A program made the translations under genes and the position numbers. 64,000 bases of DNA. It comes from VGBV01 sp963813725 (GTDB lineage Bacteria > Actinomycetota > Thermoleophilia > Solirubrobacterales > 70-9). The notes beneath the pieces are model-generated. The model saw nothing but the letters and a program-made list of their open reading frames with translations. It ran no database searches and was not told the origin of the DNA. The stretch is taken from NCBI GenBank assembly GCA_963813725.1, contig CAWFAI010000001.1, positions 1 to 64,000 of the forward strand, given 5' to 3'. Shown piece after piece: positions 7,789-15,325 of the stretch (within the stretch, counting starts at the first letter, position 1; each line of letters starts with the position of its first letter).

Positions 7789-8498
7789 GTCTGTCTCCTT
7801 TCGCTGGTCGTGGTCACGCTGACGATGAACGGCTGGACGGAGTCCAGGACCGTCTGGGCGTCGGCCGGCGCCGCGAACGGGCCGTCCGGGGTGATCGGCT
7901 TGCCCGTGAGCTGGCTCAGGGCGGCCGCGTGGCGTCCCTCGACCGAGTGGATCGAGAGGGCCGCCGCCAGAACCTGCGGGCTCTCGATCGCGGCGGCTTG
8001 GCCCAGATACGCCGCGGCGCCGAGATTCTCGACGTCCGTCGCCGTGGTCAGGACCGTCTCCGCGTCCGAGAGGTCGAACTGGGTCTTCGGCTTCGGCGCG
8101 GGCTTGCCGCCCAGCGACTTGGCCGTCGACGTCAGAGCGACGACGTGCTGGTTCTCGGAGTCGCCGAACTTCCTGATCAGGGCGAGGTCGGCGCCCTTGA
8201 ACAGGCCGCTCTTCGCGACCTCGTCGTAGAAGGCCGCCTCGAGGTACTCCAGGGTCAACGCGTAGTTGACGATCCCCAGGTCGCCCTCGCCGAACTGGGC
8301 CAGGGCGTCGTCGCTCGCGGTGGTTTCGGTCGTGCTGGTCGTTCCCTCATCGTCGTCATCGCCGCAGGCTGCGACGAGGACCGAGAGGCTTGCGGTGCCG
8401 CCGGTGAGGGCCATGAACTTGCGGCGCGATACGGGGTCCTCCAGGACCTTCCGCGCCGCGGAGCCCTCGGCGGGCGTACGTGGCTCTGCGCTGCTCAT
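7785..8498 (-). CDS. Ferritin-like domain Tat lipoprotein (first of a pair)
   Basis: A 237-residue ferritin-like protein with a twin-arginine signal (SRRKFMALTGG) that runs into a lipobox-like LVAAC followed by an acidic Asp-rich linker. It should therefore be exported folded and lipid-anchored outside the membrane. Ligand motifs: Glu in LEYLEAAFYD, ENQH in SENQHVVALTS, Glu in DVENLGAAAY, EGRH in VEGRHAAALS. The start at 8498 is preferred over an upstream one because TAGGAG lies just before it and the signal peptide begins properly. It overlaps the second ferritin-like gene by four bases. tatA and tatC are encoded divergently next door. Confidence 0.85.
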   Translation of the reverse strand: MSSAEPRTPAEGSAARKVLEDPVSRRKFMALTGGTASLSVLVAACGDDDDEGTTSTTETTASDDALAQFGEGDLGIVNYALTLEYLEAAFYDEVAKSGLFKGADLALIRKFGDSENQHVVALTSTAKSLGGKPAPKPKTQFDLSDAETVLTTATDVENLGAAAYLGQAAAIESPQVLAAALSIHSVEGRHAAALSQLTGKPITPDGPFAAPADAQTVLDSVQPFIVSVTTTSERRQT

Positions 8499-8710
8499 AC
8501 CGCTCCTAACTGTCGATATCCGGCAGGCCCTTTTCTCCAGCTGCAACCTGCCCTGTCCCCTCCCCATTCGCACTCTCCGGACGCTCGGATCACAACAGCC
8601 GCAGATCAAGTCGGCGCGAGGGGCCGATTGATCCGGCTCGGGGGCCAGCCCGAACTACCCACATCGACCGAGGCGGTCCCGCCGCCTGAGCCACCTGAAA
8701 CGGAGCGCAC

Positions 8711-8902
8711 ATGCCCAACATCGGACCACTCGAGATCGCGATCGTGCTGGTGGTCGTGCTCGTCATCTTCGGCCCCAAGCGCCTGCCCGAGCTGGGCAAG
8801 TCCATGGGCCGGGGGATCCGCGAGTTCAAGGGATCCATCGGCGGCGAGAAGAAGGAAGACGAGCCGAAGCCGAGCCTTGAAGCGGCCGATAGCGCACACT
8901 GA
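8711..8902 (+). CDS. tatA: Twin-arginine translocase subunit TatA
   Basis: A 63-residue protein with the standard TatA layout: short periplasmic N-terminus, one membrane helix (LEIAIVLVVVLVIFG), the hinge motif FGPKRLPELG and an amphipathic helix (KSMGRGIREFKGSI), then a charged tail. TatA oligomers form the pore for folded Tat substrates. A GGAG Shine-Dalgarno lies seven bases before the ATG. tatC follows with an overlap, and the divergent ferritin-like gene encodes a Tat substrate. A TatE/TatB role cannot be excluded, but no separate tatB is seen here. Confidence 0.92.
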   Translation: MPNIGPLEIAIVLVVVLVIFGPKRLPELGKSMGRGIREFKGSIGGEKKEDEPKPSLEAADSAH

Positions 8903-9629
8903 CGAGGTCACGCTCGTCGAGCACCTCGACGAGCTTCGCTCCCGGCTGATCGTCTCGCTCGCCGCCTTCGTGGTGGCGCTGGCACTCTGCTTCTGGCAGA
9001 ACCACCTGCTGCTGGAGGTGGCCAACGCCCCCCTGCCCGGCGATCGCGAGCCGATCACCTTCGGCGTCGCCGAGCCGTTCACGACGACCCTCACGATCTC
9101 CGCCTACGCCGCGATCCTGCTGACGCTGCCGGTGCTGCTCTACCAGGCCTACGCGTTCACCCTCCCAGCGCTGAAGCCGCGGGAGCGTCGCACGGTGATG
9201 CCGTTTCTACTGCTCGCACCGCTGCTGTTCGTGGCCGGCGTCGTCTTCGCGTTCTTCGTCGTGATGCCGGCGGCGACGGAGTTCCTGCTCAACTTCAACG
9301 CCGATGAGTTCAACATCGAGATCAGGGCGCGCGACTACTACAGCTTCTTCGCGCTCACCTCGATCGCCGTCGGGATCCTGTTTCAGATCCCGATCGGCGT
9401 GCTGGCCGTGACCAGGCTCGGCATCTTCACGCCGCAGCAGATCGCGGCCAACCGCCGCTACGCGATCCTCGTGATCGCGGTGCTGGCGATGCTCTTGCCC
9501 GGCACCGACCCGATCACGATGGTCATCTCGATGGTGCCGCTGGTGCTGCTGTTCGAGGGCAGCCTGCTGCTGGCGCGGGTCATCGGGCCGCCGCGGGAGC
9601 CCACGGAGGTCCGCTACGTTGAGAGCTGA
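8877..9629 (+). CDS. tatC: Twin-arginine translocase subunit TatC
   Basis: About 250 residues with six hydrophobic segments and TatC landmarks: the N-terminal VEHLDELRSRL motif, FWQN, PLLFVAGVVFAFFVVMP, FNIEIRARDYYSF and LPGTDPITM. TatC recognises the RR signal and recruits TatA. The start is set at TTG 8877, which gives a family-like N-terminus and overlaps the end of tatA by 26 bases; no ATG or GTG lies close by in frame. The frame stays open far upstream but without TatC similarity. The stop overlaps the next lipoprotein start (TGATG). Confidence 0.9.
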   Translation: MKRPIAHTDEVTLVEHLDELRSRLIVSLAAFVVALALCFWQNHLLLEVANAPLPGDREPITFGVAEPFTTTLTISAYAAILLTLPVLLYQAYAFTLPALKPRERRTVMPFLLLAPLLFVAGVVFAFFVVMPAATEFLLNFNADEFNIEIRARDYYSFFALTSIAVGILFQIPIGVLAVTRLGIFTPQQIAANRRYAILVIAVLAMLLPGTDPITMVISMVPLVLLFEGSLLLARVIGPPREPTEVRYVES

Positions 9630-9853
9630 TGAGCCGCGAGGCGTCACGACGACGGCCGCCGCGAGCCCTCGCGGCGACGGCCCTGGCCGCATCGGTGGCG
9701 CTGTCGCTCGCCGCCTGCGGTGAGAAGGAGGAGCCCGACCTCTCCACCGTGACCGCCCCGGCCGAGGCGGCGACGGTCCCCACCACCTCCGTCCCCACCC
9801 CGACCACGCCGCCGCCCACCCCCGAGGGCGGGACCGGGACCACCTCCCCCTAG
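9629..9853 (+). CDS. Small putative lipoprotein
   Basis: A 74-residue peptide with an Arg-rich start, hydrophobic core and lipobox LSLAACGEKEE. After the lipidated Cys come only Thr/Pro/Ala-rich residues (TTSVPTPTTPPPTPEGG). It shares the tatC stop as TGATG, so it is co-translated with the Tat genes. No domain is recognisable; it may be a surface spacer. Confidence 0.6.
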   Translation: MSREASRRRPPRALAATALAASVALSLAACGEKEEPDLSTVTAPAEAATVPTTSVPTPTTPPPTPEGGTGTTSP

Positions 9854-9878
9854 CGGCGGGGGCGCTCGAGCGGGGCCT

Positions 9879-10064
9879 TCACCCGCTGCTTCGCCGCCCG
9901 CGCCGCTCGTAGCCGGCGCAGCGCTCCACCGGGAGCCGGGGATAGCGCGGATAGGAGGGATCGGTGCGGGAGCGCTCGCAGAGCGAGAACACCGACCCGC
10001 GGGTGTTGGGCACCAGCTGCTGGTGGCGGCAGCTGTCGCAAAGGCCGGCCGCGGGACGGCTCAC
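9879..10064 (-). CDS. Small Cys-rich (putative zinc-binding) protein
   Basis: A 61-residue protein with a CDSCRHQQ pair near the N-terminus, then SLCERSRTDPSYPRYPRLPV and RCAGYERR, giving four spaced cysteines that could hold zinc. Such short proteins seem conserved near this kind of locus in actinobacteria, but I cannot give a function. The start overlaps the stop of the upstream coiled-coil gene (ATGA), so both are read from one mRNA. Confidence 0.55.
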   Translation of the reverse strand: MSRPAAGLCDSCRHQQLVPNTRGSVFSLCERSRTDPSYPRYPRLPVERCAGYERRGRRSSG

Positions 10065-10549
10065 TGCTCCTGGGCGTCCTCCGCGGCCCCCTCGGCCCCC
10101 TTAGCCGCGTCCTCGGCCTCGAGCGCGGCGCGCTCGGCGTCGGCGGCGGCCAGCTCGGCCTCGGCTGCCGCCTTTTCGATGCGCTCGGCGGTTCCCTCCA
10201 GGGACTCCGCGCCGCCGGGGGCGACTGGGTCGTCGCCGAAGATGACTCGCCGCAGACCGCCGGCGACGTACTCGCTGCCGCGCTGGGCCTTCTCGATCGG
10301 CTCGGTCAGCCTCACCACCCTCGCGAGCAGCTCGTTCATTCGCTGGGCTTGGTCGAGGGCGCTGTCGGTCTGGCGCTGCATGGTCTCGAGCTGGCGGCGC
10401 GAGACCTCCATCAGCTCGTTCACCTCCTCCAGGCTGCGGCGCGCCGTCAGGGGCAGCTCGATCAGGGCGACGACCGCCTGCACCGGACGGGTGACCAACT
10501 CGGTCAGCACGGTTTCAGCGTAGTTGACCCGGGCGCGGGCGGCGCGCAT
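10061..10549 (-). CDS. Coiled-coil protein of unknown function
   Basis: A 162-residue hydrophilic, strongly helical protein. Residues 35-85 are Glu/Leu/Gln-rich heptad-like sequence (SLEEVNELMEVSRRQLETM). A short conserved-looking segment GGLRRVIFGDD follows, and the last 50 residues are Ala/Glu-rich (AAAEAELAAADAERAALEAE). No signal peptide or membrane segment is clear. Divergent from the ABC exporter and coupled to the small Cys-rich protein downstream. Function not recognised. Confidence 0.55.
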   Translation of the reverse strand: MRAARARVNYAETVLTELVTRPVQAVVALIELPLTARRSLEEVNELMEVSRRQLETMQRQTDSALDQAQRMNELLARVVRLTEPIEKAQRGSEYVAGGLRRVIFGDDPVAPGGAESLEGTAERIEKAAAEAELAAADAERAALEAEDAAKGAEGAAEDAQEQ

Positions 10550-10583
10550 TCGCGCCCGGGCCGGCGCTCATTACTTCACTTTG

Positions 10584-10589
10584 TATAGT
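10584..10589 (+). promoter_or_regulatory. -10 hexamer TATAGT, leaderless promoter of the ABC exporter
   Basis: TATAGT in a locally A/T-rich stretch is followed by six bases and the GTG at 10596. No Shine-Dalgarno is seen. The GTG start rather than any earlier one fits this spacing and the start of family homology. Confidence 0.7.
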
Positions 10590-10595
10590 CGAAGG

Positions 10596-12365
10596 GTGGC
10601 AACCTTCCGCCGCCTGCTCGGCTTCCTGCGCCCCTACCGGCGCCCGCTGATCCTCTCCCTGGCGCTGGCCTGGCTGGCGATGGGGATGACGGTGCTGATC
10701 CCGCTGCTGATCGGCAGCGCTGTCGACGCGATCAAGGACGGGAACCGCGACGACATCCTGCCCCTGGCGCTGGGTTTGCTGGCGGCGGGGGTGCTGCGGC
10801 TGGCGCTCACGCTCGGTCGGCGCCTGATCGCCGGCAGGGTCAGCCTGGACGTCGAGTACGACCTGCGTCAGGTCTTCTACGAGCACCTGCAGAAACTGGA
10901 GCTGGGTTTCTTCGACGGCCAGCAGACGGGGCAGTTGATGTCACGGGCGACCGTGGACCTGCAATCGATCCGGTTCTTCCTGGGCTACGGGCTGATCTGG
11001 ATCAGCCAGAGCGCGCTGACGATCCTGTTCGCGGCGACTGTGATGTTCGTGCTCGATCCGCTGCTTGCGCTGCTGGCGCTGGCGCCGGTTCCCTTCCTGA
11101 TCGCCACCGCCACCCGCTACAGCCGCCGCAACCGCCCAGCCGAACAGGAGGTGCAACAGAGGGTCGGCGAGCTCACCGCCGACGCCGAGGAGAGCATCTC
11201 GGGCATCCGGATCGTGAAGGCGTTCGCGCGCGAGGGCCACATGTTCGCTCGATTCAACCGGGCAGTCGACCGGGTTTTCGAGCAGAGCATGTTCACCACC
11301 CGCCTGCAGTCCTTCTACACGCCGCTGATGGGCTTTTTGCCGAACATCGGGTTGGCCGTGGTGCTGTTGGTCGGAGGGCGTCAGGTGATCAACGGCAGCC
11401 TCTCCGTCGGTGACTTCACGGCCTTCTTCATCTACCTCCAGCTGCTCTCGGGGCCGGTGCGCTGGCTCGGGATGTCGTTGAGCATGGCCCAGCGGGCCGT
11501 CGCCTCAGGCAACCGCATGTTCGAGATCCTCGACCGTGAGCCGTCGATGACCAGCCCGCCTGGGGCTCCGGCGCTGCCGCCGGGAGGCGGCCGGGTCTCG
11601 GTGCAGGGAGTGAGCCTGCGGTACGACGGCGGCGAGCCCTCGTTGACCGACATCGACCTGGAGGTCGAGCCCGGCCGCACGGTGGCGCTGGTGGGACCCA
11701 CCGCGTCCGGCAAGACCAGCCTGGTGGGACTGCTCGCGCGGCTGTATGACCCCAGCGAGGGCCGTGTCCTGATCGATGGCGCCGATATCCGCGAGGTGGA
11801 TCTCGCCTCGCTGCGCCACGAGATCGCATTCGTCGCCGACGACAGCTTCCTGTTCTCCGACACCGTGGCGGGCAACATCGCCTACGCGCGCCCGGACGCG
11901 ACTCCAGCGCAGATCGAGGCGGCGGCGCGGCGGGCGCAGGCGCACACGTTCATCAGCGAGCTCCCCGACGGGTACGAGACGGTGGTCGGCGAGCGGGGGC
12001 TGACGCTGTCCGGGGGCCAGCGCCAACGGGTCGCGATCGCGCGGGCGCTGCTGGCCGAGCCGCGCGTCCTCATCCTCGACGACGCCACCTCGTCGGTGGA
12101 CGCCCGCACCGAGGCCGAGATCAAGAAGGGCCTGGCCGAGGCCATGGAGGGGCGCACGACGTTCGTCGTAGCCCATCGTCTCTCGACGATCTCGCTTGCA
12201 GACGAGATCGTGGTGATGGACCGCGGCGGCATCGTTGACCGTGGCACCCACGACGAGCTGCTCGAGCGCTGCCCGCTGTACGAGGAGATCGCCGAGAAGG
12301 GCCTGGAGGATTCGGTCTACCTCCAGCGCGATCTGGAGGAGCGCGAGGAGCTGGTGCGGCTGTGA
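10596..12365 (+). CDS. ABC exporter half-transporter, degenerate-site subunit
   Basis: 589-residue fusion of a six-helix exporter membrane domain (1-310) and an ATPase domain. Walker A is GPTASGKT (367-374), signature LSGGQ (471-475), and the Walker B region reads LILDDATS, so the catalytic Glu is replaced by Asp496. The switch His (AHRLSTI) is present. In heterodimeric exporters such as TM287/288 and BmrCD, one subunit carries exactly this Glu-to-Asp change. The next gene, overlapping by four bases, supplies the partner with the canonical Glu. Substrate unknown; drug or lipid export is typical of the family. Confidence 0.88.
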   Translation: MATFRRLLGFLRPYRRPLILSLALAWLAMGMTVLIPLLIGSAVDAIKDGNRDDILPLALGLLAAGVLRLALTLGRRLIAGRVSLDVEYDLRQVFYEHLQKLELGFFDGQQTGQLMSRATVDLQSIRFFLGYGLIWISQSALTILFAATVMFVLDPLLALLALAPVPFLIATATRYSRRNRPAEQEVQQRVGELTADAEESISGIRIVKAFAREGHMFARFNRAVDRVFEQSMFTTRLQSFYTPLMGFLPNIGLAVVLLVGGRQVINGSLSVGDFTAFFIYLQLLSGPVRWLGMSLSMAQRAVASGNRMFEILDREPSMTSPPGAPALPPGGGRVSVQGVSLRYDGGEPSLTDIDLEVEPGRTVALVGPTASGKTSLVGLLARLYDPSEGRVLIDGADIREVDLASLRHEIAFVADDSFLFSDTVAGNIAYARPDATPAQIEAAARRAQAHTFISELPDGYETVVGERGLTLSGGQRQRVAIARALLAEPRVLILDDATSSVDARTEAEIKKGLAEAMEGRTTFVVAHRLSTISLADEIVVMDRGGIVDRGTHDELLERCPLYEEIAEKGLEDSVYLQRDLEEREELVRL

Positions 12366-14398
12366 GGGGCGAGCGGCAGCGAGATGGGTCAGAGCCGGAT
12401 CGAGCGGCGGCCGAGAACGGCGATGCGCGCGAGCGCGCCGTCGAGGAGGTGATCGAAGCCGAGGGGCGGGAGGAAGGCACCTACGAGCACCAGGACACGC
12501 GCCTGCGCGCCGTGTTGCTGCTTTTGGGCTCACTCTGGCGTCTCGTCCGCGGGGAGGACCAGCGCGGCCGCAAGGTGCGCTGGCTCCTGACGCTGCTGCG
12601 CCCCTACCGCAAGCAGGTGGCCGCCATGTTCGTCGGGCTGCTGATCTCCACGGGGGCGGCGCTGGCACCGCCGGCGCTGGCGGGCCTGGCGACTTCGGAG
12701 ATCGCATCAGATAACCCGTCGTTCGATCAGCTCTACCTGATCGTCGCGGCTTTCATGGGAGTGGCACTCCTCTACTGGGGCGCGAGCTACGTGCAGACCT
12801 ACCTGGTGGGCTGGGTCGGCGAGCGCGCGCTCCAGGACCTGCGGCTCCGCATCTTCACCCACCTGCAGAAGATGTCGATCGGCTTCTTCACCCGGAACCG
12901 GCCCGGGGTGCTGATCTCGCGCATCACCAACGACGTGGACGCGCTCAACCAGCTGATCAGCACCGGCGTCGTCACCCTGTTCCAGAGCACGCTGACGCTG
13001 CTCGGGGTCGTGATCGTGTTGCTCTTCCTCGACACCGGGCTGGCGCTGGTCGTCTTCCTCACCTTCCCGCTGCTTGCGATCGCCAGCATCGTCTTCCGCA
13101 TCGTCGCCTCCAGCGCCTACCGGATCACGCGCGAGCGGATCGCGGAGGTGACCGCGTACCTCCAGGAGACCCTGAGCGGCATCAGGGTGGTCCGCAGCTT
13201 CGCCCAGGAGGGGCGCCACGTCAGCCGCATGGGTGAGCTCAACGAGCTCAACCGGCAGGCGAACATGAAGACGGTCTATCTGAACGCCTCCTACTTCCCG
13301 GCGGTCGAGCTGCTGTCGGCTGTGGGGACAGCGGTGATCCTGATCTTCGGCGGCTACCAGGCCCTCGACCTGAGCGGCGACGCGCGGGCCGAGCAGATCG
13401 GCGTCGTGGTCGCCTTCGTGGGCTACCTGGCCACTTTCTTCGACCCGATCCAGCAGCTCTCCAACCTGTACACGACCTACCAGCAGGGGATGGCGGCGCT
13501 GGACAAGATCTTCGACCTGCTGGATACCGACCCCGACCTGGTAGACGCGCCCGACGCGATCGACCCGCGGCCGCTGCGCGGCGAGATCGAGCTGGAGGGC
13601 GTCTGGTTCTCATACGGCCGGGATCGCGTCGCCGGGGTCAAGCGCTCGTCGGGAGCAAAGCGCGGCGAGGCAGGCGGGCTCGACGGTCGGGCGGTGGACG
13701 ACGACGGTGGCGACTGGGCCATGCGCGATGTCTCGGTCCACATCCCCGCCGGCGAGACGCTGGCGCTGGTGGGCGAGACCGGCGCCGGCAAGAGCACCTT
13801 CGCGAAGCTGGTGGCGCGCTTCTATGACCCGCAGCGCGGCCGCGTGCTGGTCGACGGGCACGACCTGCGTGAGCTGAAGGCGCAGTGCCTGCGCAGCCAG
13901 CTGGGAATCGTGCCGCAGGAGGGATTCCTGTTCAGCGGGACGGTGCGCGAGAACATCTACTTCGGGCGGCCCTCCGCATCGGCCGAGGAGGTCGAGGCGG
14001 CCGCCGACGCGATCGGCGCGGGCGAATTCATCAGGCGCCTTCCCGGCGGCTTCGAGGCGGAGGTCGGCGAGCGTGGCGTTGCGCTTTCGGCCGGACAGCG
14101 GCAGCTGATCGCGTTCGCGAGGGCGCTGCTGGCCGAACCCCGCATCCTCATCCTCGACGAGGCGACCTCGAATGTGGACGTGCGCACCGAGCGGACGATC
14201 GAGTCGGGGCTCGAGCGGCTGCTGCAGGGCCGAACGGCGATCGTGATCGCCCACCGCCTCTCGACCATCCGCGGCGCCGGCCGCATCGCGGTCCTGGAGC
14301 ACGGCTCGATCGCCGAGATCGGCAGCCACGACGACCTCATCGCCGCCGGCGGCCGCTACGCGGCGCTGTACGGCAGCTGGGCGGAGCTGGCGGCCTAG
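12362..14398 (+). CDS. ABC exporter half-transporter, catalytic-site subunit
   Basis: 678-residue partner of the preceding half-transporter, starting at a GTG that overlaps its stop (GTGA). A charged N-terminal extension of about 75 residues precedes the six-helix membrane domain. The ATPase domain has Walker A GETGAGKS (471-478), Walker B LILDEATS with catalytic Glu600, but a signature of LSAGQ (578-582) instead of LSGGQ. The altered signature faces the Asp-bearing Walker B of the partner, which completes the degenerate site of a heterodimer. An odd insert of about 30 residues (RDRVAGVKRSSGAKRGEAGG and on) separates the A-loop Tyr from the Walker A strand. Confidence 0.88.
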   Translation: MRGERQRDGSEPDRAAAENGDARERAVEEVIEAEGREEGTYEHQDTRLRAVLLLLGSLWRLVRGEDQRGRKVRWLLTLLRPYRKQVAAMFVGLLISTGAALAPPALAGLATSEIASDNPSFDQLYLIVAAFMGVALLYWGASYVQTYLVGWVGERALQDLRLRIFTHLQKMSIGFFTRNRPGVLISRITNDVDALNQLISTGVVTLFQSTLTLLGVVIVLLFLDTGLALVVFLTFPLLAIASIVFRIVASSAYRITRERIAEVTAYLQETLSGIRVVRSFAQEGRHVSRMGELNELNRQANMKTVYLNASYFPAVELLSAVGTAVILIFGGYQALDLSGDARAEQIGVVVAFVGYLATFFDPIQQLSNLYTTYQQGMAALDKIFDLLDTDPDLVDAPDAIDPRPLRGEIELEGVWFSYGRDRVAGVKRSSGAKRGEAGGLDGRAVDDDGGDWAMRDVSVHIPAGETLALVGETGAGKSTFAKLVARFYDPQRGRVLVDGHDLRELKAQCLRSQLGIVPQEGFLFSGTVRENIYFGRPSASAEEVEAAADAIGAGEFIRRLPGGFEAEVGERGVALSAGQRQLIAFARALLAEPRILILDEATSNVDVRTERTIESGLERLLQGRTAIVIAHRLSTIRGAGRIAVLEHGSIAEIGSHDDLIAAGGRYAALYGSWAELAA

Positions 14399-15060
14399 GG
14401 GCTGACGCCGCCGCCCGGGCTGACGCCGCCGCCGGACCCCGTGTCGGGGGTGTCGGTGACGCCGCCGTCGGCGGGCGCGGGCGCGGCGGGAGCCGGCGTG
14501 ACGGGCGCCGCGGGCGCGACGGTGCCGCCCGAGCTGTCGGTGGCACCCGTGGTGCCGGAGGTGGCGCTGCCGGTGGTCTCGGCGCCGCACTCCTCGAAGC
14601 CGTAGGCCGACGCGGCGGTGGCGGCCTCGGCCTTCGCGGCGGTCAGCTCCTCCTCGAAGGCGAGTGTGTCGCTCTCGCGGTCGAGCGCGAGCGCGATCTT
14701 CTCGCCGGCCTCGACCTGGCCCTCCATGGCGGCGAGGAACTCGTCGAGCGTCTCGCGGTCCTCCTCGGGCGGGCCCAGCTCCTCGATGTCTGCGATCACG
14801 CCCGCGCGCAGGTCGGCGATCTCGGCCGCCGCGGTCACGCCCTGGCCGGTGTCGGCGTACTCCTGGATTGCGGCGTTGGCCTCGGCGCAGATCGCGTCCG
14901 CCTCCTCGATGAACTCGTCCTTCGGCAACGACCCGGTGGTCGACGCCTCGGTCGGGATCACGATCGGCTGCTCAGGCGAATCGTCGCCGCCGCAGGCCGC
15001 GAGGGCCACGGCCGCGACCAGAACCACCGCGAGCACGGAAATCAGGCGAATCTGCCCCAT
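14395..15060 (-). CDS. Putative lipoprotein with Pro/Thr/Gly-rich C-terminus
   Basis: A 221-residue lipoprotein: MGQIRLISVLAVVLVAAVAL leads into a lipobox (ALAACGGDD). A helical domain follows with KDEFIEEADAICAEANAAI and a Cys late in the sequence (FEECGAE), then about 60 residues of low-complexity Pro/Ala/Thr/Gly. This layout is common among actinobacterial lipoproteins of unknown function. The start at 15060 is fixed by TACCTT seven bases upstream and by the signal peptide. The stop overlaps that of the convergent ABC gene. Confidence 0.7.
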   Translation of the reverse strand: MGQIRLISVLAVVLVAAVALAACGGDDSPEQPIVIPTEASTTGSLPKDEFIEEADAICAEANAAIQEYADTGQGVTAAAEIADLRAGVIADIEELGPPEEDRETLDEFLAAMEGQVEAGEKIALALDRESDTLAFEEELTAAKAEAATAASAYGFEECGAETTGSATSGTTGATDSSGGTVAPAAPVTPAPAAPAPADGGVTDTPDTGSGGGVSPGGGVSP

Positions 15061-15067
15061 CGCGCGC

Positions 15068-15073
15068 GCAAGG
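15068..15073 (-). promoter_or_regulatory. -10 hexamer TACCTT, leaderless promoter
   Basis: On the minus strand TACCTT is followed by seven bases and the ATG at 15060 of the lipoprotein gene. Confidence 0.55.
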
Positions 15074-15173
15074 TAGCAGGATGCCCCGCCGTCACCCGCA
15101 GGTGCCGTGGGGCCGCAAGGTTGGCGGGTTATGCACGCATAGCGTGACTTAGGCGCCAACCTCGGGGCGCAGG

Positions 15174-15244
15174 CTGGGCCCCAGGGACTCGAACCCCGAA
15201 TTCCAGTTCCAGAGACTGGCGTGTTGCCATTACACCAGGGCCCA
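15174..15244 (-). tRNA. tRNA-Gln (anticodon CTG)
   Basis: Read on the minus strand, the sequence folds as a full cloverleaf of 71 bases. The 7-bp acceptor TGGGCCC pairs with GGGCCCA, the 4-bp D stem is GTGT/ACAC, the anticodon stem CCAGT/ACTGG closes the loop CTCTGGA (anticodon CTG, reads CAG), and the T arm is CGGGG-TTCGAGT-CCCTG. The U1-A72 pair and G73 discriminator are glutamine identity features. CCA is not encoded (the bases after G73 are CCT). Confidence 0.93.
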
Positions 15245-15325
15245 GTGAGCTGCCCCGGAAGCGTAGCGATGCCGCCCCGAGCGGCCGCGAACAGCCCGCG
15301 AGCGGCTCCGGGTCGCGCCAGGAGG

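Noticed and set aside
15245..15325. Further tRNA genes next to tRNA-Gln
   Set aside because: No second cloverleaf can be folded in the flanking bases.
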